Assembly: GCF_900324465.2 (NCBI RefSeq)
Contig: NC_046622.1
Span: forward strand, 20,190,297 to 20,254,296
DNA from: Anabas testudineus
Lineage: Eukaryota > Chordata > Actinopteri > Anabantiformes > Anabantidae
DNA: 64,000 nt
Reading direction: 5' to 3'
A program made the position numbers and the translations under genes. The notes under the pieces are model-generated. The model saw only the letters and a program-made list of their open reading frames with translations. It was not told where the DNA came from and ran no database searches. Positions within the stretch are counted from its first letter, which is position 1. The number at the start of each line of letters is the position of its first letter. This document shows positions 53,116 to 64,000 of this stretch, one piece after another.

Positions 53116-55213
53116 TTGGAAGATGACAGTCTGCCTCGGCTTAGGTCTGATCACACGTCCTTGTTGCTGATTCCAGCTTACACCCCCGTCAGGAGGAGAG
53201 CCCCTCCAGTGACAAAGACTGTAAAAACATGGCCGGAGGGCGCTTCACAACAGCTGCAGGACTGCTTTGAGGACACAGACTGGAATGTGTTCGCACACCA
53301 GGACCTAGAGGAGCATACTACATCTGTGCTCTCTTACATCAACTTCTGCGTTGACAACGTCACAGTGGTCAAACGTCACCGGGTGTACTCCAATCGGAAA
53401 CCCTGGATGACTAAAGAGGTCCAGGTCCTGCTGAAGCAACGTGATGTTGCCTTCAGATATGGTGACAAAGCGCAATACAGTGCAGCCAGAGCTAACCTCA
53501 AAAGAGGCATCAGAGAGGCCAAGGCAGCTTATAAGAGGAGGATTGAGGATCACTTCAGAGACAACAACACACGACAGGTGTGGCAGGGGGTCCAGCACCT
53601 AACCAACCACAAGTCCTGCAACACCATGACGGCTGTGGGTGATGTTGTGCTCGCAGAGGAGTTAAACCACTTCTTTGCGCGCTTCGAGGTGGACAGACCT
53701 GGGACAGCTGAAGCCCATACTTCAGACTGCAGCAGCTTCAGTCTCACAGTGCAGGAGCATGAAGTGCGGTGTATGCTGAGGGCAGTGAACCCCAGGAAGG
53801 CTGCGGGACCGGACGGTGTGACTGGGAAGGTCCTCAGGGAGTGTGCGAACCAGCTGGCTGGGGCCTTCACCAACATTTTCAACTCCTCACTGTCTCAGTC
53901 CTACATCCCACAATGCCTGAAGTCAGCCACAATCGTCCCACTGCCTAAAAAGACCTCCATCAGCAGCCTCAATGACTACCGACCAGTAGCTCTGACACCT
54001 GTCATAATGAAGTGTTTTGAGAAACTGGTCCGACGTCACATCATGTCCTACCTCCCACCCACACTCGACCCACTACAGTTTGCATACAGAGCTAACAGAT
54101 CGACAGAGGACGCCGTCGTCACAGCGCTGCACACCACCATTTCACACCTGGAAACACAAGGGTGTTATGCTAGGCTGCTCTTCGTCGACTTTAGCTCTGC
54201 CTTTAACACAATAATACCGTACAGACTGTCAGCAAAATTGTTGGACATTGGACTTCCTCCCACCACTTGCTGTTGGATCAGAGACTTTCTCTCTGACAGA
54301 GTACAGAGAGTCAGAGTGGGTCCTCATGTCTCCACAGCCCTGAGACTAAACACCGGTTCCCCACAAGGCTGTGTGCTGAGTCCTCTGCTGTACACCCTGT
54401 ACACGTATGACTGTGTCAGCACACACCCAGACAATGTCGTCATTAAGTTTGCCGATGACACAACTGTGGTGGGGCTCATCTCTGGCGGTGATGAAATGGC
54501 ATACAGGGATGAGATCCAGAGGCTGGTGGGGTGGTGTGAAGACAACAACTTGGTCCTAAACACCTCAAAAACAAAAGAAGTGATCGTGGACTTCAGGAGG
54601 AAGAAGTCAGATCTGCAGTCCATTGTCATTAATGGGGAGTGTGTGAAGAGGGTGCCAAGCTTCAAGTACCTTGGTGTGCACATAGATAAAGACCTCCAAT
54701 GGAGCTCCAATACCGCAGAGGTAATGAAAAAGGCTCAACAGCGTCTTCACTTCCTGAGGATCCTCAGGAGGGTCAACCTGAAGAGAGAGCTGCTGGTTGC
54801 CTTCTACCGTTGCTCCATTGAGAGTGTGCTAACATACTGCATCTCCGTGTGGTTTTCAAGCTGCACCATGGCACAAAAAAAGGTTCTACAAAGGGTCATA
54901 AACACTGCCCAAAAGATCATTGGCCACCCTCTTCCCTCACTGAAGGACCTCTACAGCACCCGATGTCTTAGGAGGGCACGCAACATCCTGAAAGACTGCA
55001 CACACCCGGGACACCGGGTGTTTAAATGGTTGCCCTCTGGAAAAAGACTCAGGGTGCTGAGGTCACGGACCAACAGACTCAGAGACAGTTTCTACAATAG
55101 AGCAATAGCCCTCATGAACACACACACACATCTGGTTTAGTTTTTCTAGAAGAATGTAGATTGTATATTCTGTATATACAGCTGGTGTGCATGTGTATAT
55201 TTGTATATATAAT

Positions 55214-55253
<40 letters not shown>

Positions 55254-55436
55254 TATATGTATATATATTTAAATACTTTTTGTATGAAAGGTAATTGTAA
55301 GCTGTTTTATTATTATTATGTTGTTTTCTACTCTCTCCTTGCACCAATGTGGGACAGTTTGCAATTTTGTTGTACTGTTGTACCAAGTGTGACTGTACAA
55401 TGACAATAAAGCTTTATCTTATCTTATCTTATCTTG
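53116..55436 (+). mobile_element. 5'-truncated L2-like LINE with intact RT frame
   Basis: One open frame runs from 53,107 to the stop at 55,140. It starts inside the endonuclease end (RSDHTSLLLIPAYTP), then the RT with RKAAGPDGV, LDPLQFAYRANRSTEDAV, FVDFSSAFNTI, NTGSPQGCVLSPLLY, the catalytic FADD at about residue 448, and the C-terminal thumb and tail (LPSGKRLRVLRSRTNRLRDSF). The 3' UTR has a TA microsatellite (55,218-55,250), AATAAA, and a (TTATC)n tail ending at 55,436. The endonuclease and first ORF are missing, so it cannot move by itself, but the unbroken RT frame indicates a young insertion. It splits a piggyBac copy. Confidence 0.9.
55218..55250. repeat. (TA)n microsatellite in the LINE 3' UTR
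   Basis: About 33 bp of uninterrupted TA dinucleotides lie in the 3' untranslated part of the LINE. Confidence 0.9.
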
Positions 55437-55712
55437 TGATGTTAACTATTTTATATTACTATCTTTAGATGTCCATGTCCCCTCTGTGGATGATGATTGC
55501 TGCAGTCCTTGGTTTTCATCTGATGTGGAGACGGCAGCAGACTCCTCCTCTGAATACTCCTAATCGTAGGAAAATTGGTAGTCAGGATCATCAATAGCAT
55601 AGTCTTTGGGCTCTGAACAATCCTCTGTCTCTGAAATCCTCTCTTCTTTATCACTATCCCAGTTAAAAATCTGTGATAAAATGTCTTCAGCTGTAAACCT
55701 TCTGGAGCTCAT
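55437..55712 (-). mobile_element. piggyBac relic, N-terminal part
   Basis: Minus-strand translation from an ATG at 55,712 gives the acidic N-terminal region usual in piggyBac transposases (MSSRRFTAEDILSQIFNWD, then repeated Asp/Glu: KEERISETEDC). It has the same strand and order as the main part at 53,115-52,021, from which the LINE separates it. One in-frame stop is seen near 55,561. Confidence 0.75.
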
Positions 55713-55778
55713 TTTTGGTGTGCTTCTCAAAGAGATGACATGACAACAGTGACAAGGATAGCAACCCTAACCCTAACT

Positions 55779-56290
55779 GACTTTTGTTTCTGAGGATGAC
55801 TTTTATCATTTGATGACAGAGATAGTGAAACGCAAAATAACTGAATGTCCGTGGATTGATAGTGAGTCTTTGACATCAACACCTTGACTGTACCCAACAA
55901 AAATCTACCAAAAAGTGTAGAGTGGTGAAACGTGTGATTAAAAAAATCTGATTATGCCAAAACTACAGCAAGTTCTTATAAGCATTAGTCTAAAATGCAT
56001 TTAAATGCAATAACAAAAATGCAAAAGATAAAAATAAATAAATACAATTTTAAAATGCATTACTGAATTCCCAGGTTATAGGTTTCAGACCTATAATGTG
56101 TTTTAAGCCATTACACATCCTGTGCACAGGAATACTGTTCCAGTGACAAGAAAGACCACTGTATTCCCCAACAATTGAGTGCCTGACAAATCAGGAGCCA
56201 ATAGCAATAGTCATCACAGTTGTATTTTTACAAGATGCCTCCCTGTCAATGGAGATCTACTACAGAGAAACCTTACCTTCTTTGAGTGAC
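55779..56290 (+). pseudogene. Decayed V2R relic with exon 3 joined to exon 6
   Basis: 55,785-55,840 aligns to the middle of exon 3 (FVSEDDFYHLMTEIVKRKIT against [20 protein letters not shown]). More exon 3 remains follow, up to ACCTATAATGTGTTTTAAGC at about 56,091. At about 56,115 the sequence passes straight into exon 6 (GTGCACAGGAATACTG; TCAGGAGCCAATAGCAATAG) with exons 4-5 absent, and ends near 56,290 in TM1-TM2. It has many stops and shifts. It is much older than the other copies and shows that the array once had another member here. Confidence 0.8.
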
Positions 56291-56538
56291 CTCACATTTA
56301 AAAGTGCCATATTAGCTTTGTTGTTTATGCTTTTGTGAACGGAAATGTAATAATGATAATTTACTTAAATATCCTGTTATGGGTCAGTTCCCTCAGGATA
56401 ACTGTATTCATGCTGACTCACTTCAAACTTGATGCAGTACAGCAGATGACAGTAAAGCAGATTAACATGTACAAACAATACACTTAAGACTTGTGATTTT
56501 AAGTTCATGATGATAATAATGCTCTGAATCACTAACTA

Positions 56539-57870
<1,332 letters not shown>

Positions 57871-59447
57871 TTGTCATGCTTTCCATGACATTTGTCATGC
57901 ATTACAATATTGATGATAGCAATGGCTGTTACCCTAAAAACAGATCTGGATAGTATTCACAGTAAATTAATTCAGTGTTGTATCTATATTTTCTACAATT
58001 TGCCAAGCACTATTCAAAAGAGTTGCGTTAAATAGAAATAATGCTAATCTCCACACAAAGGAAAGTCTGCGGATTTAACACAACAGTGTTGGCAGTGTTT
58101 AATAACATAACTTAACATAAGGAAAATAGGGTCAACTGAGCACCTACTTAGGTTCTATTAGGTGAAACTAAAAATAGTAAATAAATAACTTTATCTACCT
58201 TCTTGTTGGTTTATTTATTAAAGAGTCACAATGAACACAGCTTCCGGGTTCGTGTTAACATTTTTATGTTGTGCACAGTTCAATTTATTGCATTTCCTAG
58301 TATACTATATTGACTGTTGACAGTTCATGCTTGCTTAGACATTGAATGAACATAATTCAGATTTCTACTGCCAGCAATGTACTTTTTATAACAGAATAAA
58401 TACTAGCAAAGTAGCCTAATAGAGCTGGATCCTCCTATTACTGAGCTATACTTTAGTCAATGATCTCAGCTGGATGAGTTGTCAGTCAGAGACCAAAAGG
58501 GGAGGTAGAGATACAATTGTATTTATTTGGTAAAGAAATGCAGAGGTACTTAACATGCTGTCATGTATCTAGGGTTGGACTCCATAGCTAGAGACAACTT
58601 GTAAGACAGAACTGAGTTAGAATGAGTTTTATTGACAATGATATAATACAACTGATGTTTCTGGAGTCCAGTGAGCTGATCACCGGCTGGGAACAACGTC
58701 AGGTGGGTATGGCAGTCTAAGAGGGGAGACAGAGTTAGCATGTGGCTTGGATGAGACGTGGTGAATGATGATGGAGGATACAGCATGTGGCTGGACGATG
58801 AGTTTGAGGAAGGGCAGGAGAGATGATGTCAGTGAGGGAGTTGACCCCGGAAGTACTTGCCCCAGCAGTGGAGTGTGTCCGGTGTGAATTCCAAGATGGC
58901 TGGCTGCAGTGGGAAGCACGTAGCATTTAAGGACTCCAAGCTTTGAGGCAGGACCTATGGAGACAGAAGTTATAAGCACCACATAAGTATGTGTGTATGT
59001 CTACTGAATATGAATTGCTTAGTGCAGGCCGATGATCCAGAGACAGTCCAGGTTGTTAACGGGGAGGTTCCGACAGAGATATCCAGCAGGCAGAGACGGA
59101 GGTCATTAGGTAGTCCTGGTCCTTCTACAAATACTTCAATATTTCAACTGATGCTGTGCATCAAAAGCTATGCATTGATTTGCTGGACATTGCATTTATG
59201 CACCAAAATCACTGTCTTTTAAAAGCCTATATGTTTGTAGCCTTCTGTGAGATTTCTAATAATCATTAAGACATGTGCTTATTGCTGTAACTTCTGTTAT
59301 TTTGTGTCATTAATTATAATTAATAGTAAGGAAAAAGCACATACCTAACCATGTTTATGTTGAGCTGTAATGTACCTAATCATTTCTTAGTGTGCAATGT
59401 GATAGTGGGTTGAACTAATTTTAATTTCCTTGGGGATTTTGTTTGTG
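57871..59447. other. Intergenic before R7 with an unclassified repeat-like segment
   Basis: 57,960-58,250 aligns with the far-upstream region of R6. About 58,490-59,130 is G-rich on the plus strand, unlike its AT-rich surroundings, and has no counterpart upstream of R6. It looks like an inserted repeat (possibly LTR-derived), but no family was recognised. From about 59,390 the receptor upstream homology resumes. Confidence 0.4.
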
Positions 59448-59585
59448 AGCATGAGCATGTTGAGTAGAACACTGCATGTGTATTCATAGCATATAACAAT
59501 TACCTTTTCCTGCCTGTCTTTTCAGTCTAACACTTCCCTGCCCTGTGGGAAATATGTCAACCTTTTATGAAGCGAGCACGTCTAC
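59448..59585 (+). promoter_or_regulatory. R7 promoter-proximal block
   Basis: The box GAGCATGTTGAGTAGAACAC at 59,452 lies 187 nt before the ATG, and TATGAA at 59,566-59,571 lies 73 nt before it. AATTTTAATTTCCTTGGGGA at about 59,417 is shared with R1, R4 and R6. Confidence 0.5.
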
Positions 59586-59638
59586 CTACATTACATAGTT
59601 TCGAGTTGTAAGAGCTGTGTTCTCACCTCTTTTAGAAA

Positions 59639-62600
59639 ATGCAGACAATACATTCAGAGAGCTACATCACTTTCCTATGTTTATCTGCTCTCTACTGGAA
59701 CACAGTTTGGGGCTGTGAACGGTTTGGCAGGTTTAACATGCCAACTTGGTTCAAACAGGGAGACATAATGATCGGAGCAATTTTCCCTGTTTTCCTTAAA
59801 GAGATATTCAGCACTTCTACATATGAGAGGGAGCCACCAGATGTCAAATGTGAAGGGTAAGTTTTACTACATCTGAGTTTTCTTTTCTTACATGCTCCTC
59901 TTCTGTTATCTCGAACTTGCCACTATAGACATGTACAGCAGCAGCTCTGTAATTTTACGACTTGTTTCAAAAACAGATTAGATCTGAGATCTTTCCGTTG
60001 GACCCATGTGATGATATATTCCATTGAAGAAATAAACAAAGATCCTGCTTTCTTGCCAAACATCTCTCTTGGCTACAGGATCCTTAGCTCTTGTGCATCT
60101 CCTACAAGTGCTTTACGTGCTGCACTAACACTGGCTAGTGGATTGGAAGAGACTTCCCCTTGTGCTCCAGCAATATCTGCCCTTATAGCAGAGGCAGGAT
60201 CATCGCAGTCTATACCTGTGGCTGGTACTTTTGGATCATTTCAACTGCCAATAGTAATAAAAATAAAAGTCTAGAAATATATTTTATCATTACATTTACA
60301 TATTTTATAGCATCCCATGAAATTCAGTGCATTGTAATGCTTGGTTTGGTGCATTTCTGGTGTTCTTTTTCCCTTTTAGGTAAGTTACTTCTCAGCATGT
60401 GCCTGCCTGAGTGACAGAGTGAAATATCCAACTTTTTTTCGGACTATGCCCAGCGACTACTTTCAGGCAAAAGCTTTGGCAGCACTGGTCAAACGTTTTG
60501 GCTGGGAGTGGATCGGGGTCATACAGTCAGACAATGACTATGGTCAGAGTGGGGTCCTAGCATTTTCTGAAGAAGTTAAAAAGTTTGGTGTTTGTATTGC
60601 ATTTGTTGGAAAAATTCTACGTACGGACCCAATGGATAAAATTCTTAATGTTGTGGAAATAATCAAGCAGTCAACTGTCAAAGTCATTCTTGGTTTTGCA
60701 ACTGAGGGTGACTTTTATCCTTTGATGACAGAGATAGTGAAGCAGAATATAACAGGAATTCAGTGGCTTGCTACTCATGCCTGGATAACAGCAGCTCGAC
60801 CTTCTACACCAGAAATGTATAAAGCTTTTGGTGGAGCCCTCGGATTTGTGGGTCAGAAGGCGGTTATACCTAATCTAAAACCATTTCTTACCAGCATTAG
60901 CCCTTATAAAGATCCAAATGCAGCCTTTGTGAGGGAATTCTGGGAGGTTATGGTGGGCTGCAGACCTGTTTTACCTGGGGAGCACATTGATTCTGAGGCA
61001 ACAAAAAAAATATGCACAGGCAATGAGACATTAATGAATTCCCAGGATGTGTTCTTTAATGTAACTGAGCTCAGAGACCCTTATAATGTGTATAAAGCAG
61101 TTTATGCCATTGCACATGCCCTACATCAGCTGGTATTCTGCCAACCAGTTGGAGATAAAACTGTGACGCCTTGTTTAAATATATCAGACATTCAGCCCAA
61201 ACAGGTGAGAAATAATGCAAATAAAATCCACAATATCCTAAACAAAGCAAATGTGTCTTTATAGAGGTTATTTTCTTAGTATGAACACAATTTATCTAAC
61301 ACAGAATATGTCTTTCTCAGGTCACTGATCAGTTACAAAGAGTATATTTCAGAAATGAGTTTGGAGATATTGTGTTCTTTCATAAGAATGGTGACCCTCC
61401 AGCTTATTATGACCTTATTAACTGGCAGCTGATAAACGGACAAGTGAAACATATCACATTGGGTCATTTTTCCTCAGTTGCCAATGGTGTTTTTGAGCTC
61501 AACATCCAGGAGGAAGAGATCACATGGAGTACAGCAAAAACAGTAATCTTTGCACCTTTTTCTAATGTAATGAGCTAATCATTAGTAAAGTTTTGTTCTA
61601 GTCACAATGTAAGATTCTTCACTGATTTCTTTCTTCAGGTTCCCACATCATTATGCTCTAATGTTTGTCCAGTAGGGACCAGGAAAGCTCAGATTAAGGG
61701 AAAACCCACCTGTTGTTTTGACTGCATCCCATGTGCTGATGGATCCATAGCTAATTCAACAGGTATTCCATTTATCAAAAACCTGTATGTCATACTAAAC
61801 CAAATATACATTATTTTCATTGCATGAATATTTCTTTCTATATAATTCACATTTAAAAAATACTAACTCATACTTTCTATTTATCACCATCAGGTGCAAC
61901 AGAGTGCACACCCTGTCTACAAGAATACTGGTCCAATGACAGGAGAGATGGGTGTTTTCCTAAAACAATTGAGTTTCTGACATATCAGGAGCCAATGGGA
62001 ATAGCTGTCACAGTTGTATCTCTGCTAGGTGCCTCCCTGTCACTGGCCACAATGATGGTTTTCATCCGCTACAGAGAAACTCCTGTGATTAAGGCCAGCA
62101 ACTCTGAGCTGAGCTGTTTTCTGTTGTTTTCTCTGCTACTGTGTTTTCTCTGTCCTCTCACTTTCATTGGCAGACCCACAGTCTGGACATGCATGTTACG
62201 CCACACAGCTTTTGGGGTGACATTTGCACTCTGTATTTCCTGTGTCTTGGGAAAAACTATTGTTGTTGTCACAGCTTTTAAAGCCACATTTCCAGGTAAC
62301 AATGCTGCAACAAAGTTTGGTCCTGCACAGCAAAGAATCATAGTTTGTTCTTGTACTGTAATGCAGATATTAATATGTATTTTGTGGCTTAAGTTAAACC
62401 CACCTTTCCCAGATATGGTTTTCAAATACAGTAATAAGATGATAGTTTTAGAATGTAACCCAGGTTCTGAGGCAGCTTTTTATGCAGTGCTGGGGTACAT
62501 AGGACTTCTTGCAATAATATGTTTAATTCTAGCATTTCTAGCAAGAAAGTTGCCTGATAATTTTAATGAAGCCAAATTTATCACATTCAGCATGCTGATA

Positions 62601-62792
62601 TTCTGCTCCGTGTGGATCACCTTTATCCCAGCATACATCAGCTCTCCTGGAAAGTTCACTGTAGCTGTGGAAACATTTGCAATTTTGTCTTCAGCATTTG
62701 CTTTATTAATTTGCATTTTTGTTCCTAAATGTTACATTATAATGATCAAACCAGAGAAAAATACCAAGAAACATGTCATGAGAAAAATTTAA
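59639..62792 (+). CDS. V2R/OlfC chemoreceptor R7, complete
   Basis: Predicted 854-aa class C odorant GPCR. Exons: 59639-59856, 59977-60253, 60380-61204, 61321-61542, 61639-61762, 61894-62792, all GT-AG and in frame. The acceptor of exon 2 (TTTCAAAAACAG) has a weak pyrimidine tract. Exon 2 lacks three codons, as in R5. The pocket set is Ser, Ala (YFSAC), Asp, Tyr and His (ATHAW): His is unique in the array. The start of exon 6 reads CLQEYW where the paralogs have CPxEYW, and the tail reads HVMRKI for HVMGKI. Exon 4's second half through intron 4 is nearly identical to R3, so R7 (or a close relative) is the likely donor of the R3 tract. A possible poly(A) signal is at 63,019. Confidence 0.92.
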
Positions 62793-63640
62793 AGAAAAAA
62801 GATGATTCCTTAGTATTAAAATATAATGCTACTCTCACTTACTGTATATTATATATTATATATTTACTGTACTGTAGAAGTAGCACTATGTGAGATAAGC
62901 AATTTATATCATGCAAAGTGTTAAGGCATATGAGACAGAAACAGAAATGTTGTAGTTAACATGGTAGAGCTTAATGCAGAACACGTAACTATATATATAC
63001 TCTGCGTTTTCTTTGTAGAATAAAGATGGAAGCATTGATGAACTACACTCTGCTATGTCTGTGTCATCTCTGGTTTCCAAGCTCATAGAACAGGTTTAAA
63101 CACACACTCTGTTGGTATTCAGATTGTAGGGTATTAAATTATGGGGTCATGAAGACTCTGATCAAGGGATGTTTGAGTTTAACACACCACAAAAGGACTA
63201 AACAGACATGGTTTGCATAAGGAGCATATGTTGTCTAGTATATGTACTGTATGTACAGTATGTAGGAGCATGTGTATGGTTTCCTTCCAAAACAAAAATA
63301 CCCACAAAAAATCAAAGTGAGAAAGGAGAAATCAGATCACTCTCTACTGTATAAATTCAACTTACTCTCATTTCAACGTGAATAATCTCCTGCTGAGCTC
63401 AGACAGAGCAAATGAGAAGCTCTTAACAAGCACTCACTGAATTTGCATTCAGACAAACACTCGGAGAAACGCGTTATTCCCTTTACCCTCTGTGACTCAG
63501 CCTCATTTTAGTGTCAGTTTTTTTTTTTGTGACTGATATGTTGAAATATGTGAGACAGAATCACCCTGACATGTATATATTTTGTGCATTAAACTATCCC
63601 TCTGGGTAGGTCTGCAAACTCTATCTAGCATTACCTAAAA
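62793..63640. other. R7 3' flank and intergenic, no gene recognised
   Basis: 3' flank with short AT-rich repeats, including TATATTATATATTATATAT near 62,850. No gene or transposon was recognised. Confidence 0.5.
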
Positions 63641-63990
63641 TATGTGTAAGCCCCCTCCTCGAACTGCAATCTTAGCACTAGTGGTTGAGGTGTTTGTGTG
63701 CCTGAATGACCCTAGGAGCAATGTTGTCGGGGCCCCTGGTAGGGTCTCCCAAGGCAAACAGGTCCTAGGCGATGGGCCAGATGAAGAGCCGTTCACAAGC
63801 CCCTTAAGAGAAACAATAAAGCAAGGACCGCTAAGTCGCCCGGATTGGCGTCACCGGGGCTCCACCCTGGAGCCAGGCCTGGGGGTGGGGCATGCAGGCA
63901 AGCGCACAATCTGAGGGAAAGAAGTAAGCCCGCCTTCCCGTAGGTACTGGAAGGTGCTCCGACTGGGGACTCTGTCGTTCTGCTCACATG
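63640..63990 (+). mobile_element. LINE 5'-region fragment with internal deletion
   Basis: GC-rich sequence from CCCCTCCTCG resembles the 5' leader of a LINE common in fish (GGGCCCCTGGTAGGGTCTCC, GATTGGCGTCACCGGGGCTC, CACCCTGGAGCCAGGCCTGG). At about 63,940 it jumps to a later endonuclease-region sequence (CTCCGACTGGGGACTCTGTC), so most of the endonuclease is missing between. The base composition contrasts sharply with the AT-rich array. It is recognised from memory of the family, not by search. Confidence 0.6.
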
Positions 63991-64000
63991 AGATTGACAG

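Noticed and set aside
55762-55777. AACCCTAACCCTAAC as an interstitial telomere repeat
   Set aside because: Only about two and a half units; too short to support anything beyond chance.

Overview
The window is vertebrate nuclear DNA, almost certainly from a teleost fish. It holds a tandem array of type-2 vomeronasal (V2R, teleost OlfC) chemoreceptor genes set among typical fish transposons: Tc1-like elements, L2-like LINEs, piggyBac, a Penelope-like element and a Ty3/gypsy fossil. I cannot name the species.

Layout. 1-7,000: a Tc1 relic, LINE pieces and one nearly full-length L2-like LINE on the minus strand. 7,212-62,792: seven V2R copies, all on the plus strand, each with the same six coding exons (about 218, 286, 825, 222, 124 and 899 nt) in about 3.2 kb. 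I number them R1 (7,212), R2 (16,404), R3 (29,217), R4 (33,850), R5 (40,161), R6 (47,067) and R7 (59,639). R2, R3, R4, R6 and R7 read as complete genes of 854-863 aa. R1 and R5 each carry one extra base at the end of TM4 and would lose TM5-7. A 5'-truncated eighth copy (20,588-22,977) and a decayed relic (about 55,779-56,290) lie between them. A LINE inside a piggyBac copy sits at 52,021-55,712, a Penelope-like relic at 44,340, a Tc1 copy at 56,539 and the start of another LINE at the right edge.

History. About 13 kb carrying R1, a Tc1 copy, a gypsy fossil and R2 matches, in order, about 13 kb carrying the truncated copy, a Tc1 copy, gypsy remains and R3. This is a tandem segmental duplication, and later insertions differ between the two halves. 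Several copies are mosaics made by exchange between paralogs, including a tract of about 300 bp in R3 that matches R7 across an intron.

Function. Each intact gene encodes a class C GPCR: signal peptide, Venus-flytrap ligand domain (exons 1-4), nine-cysteine linker (exon 5) and 7TM domain with a short tail (exon 6). Receptors of this family sense amino acids and related compounds in olfactory neurons. The pocket residue equivalent to CaSR Glu297 is Asp in R1-R3, Tyr in R4-R6 and His in R7, so the array may have spread its ligand range. All seven 5' flanks share a TATA-like box 63-74 nt before the start codon and a conserved box about 175-195 nt before it.
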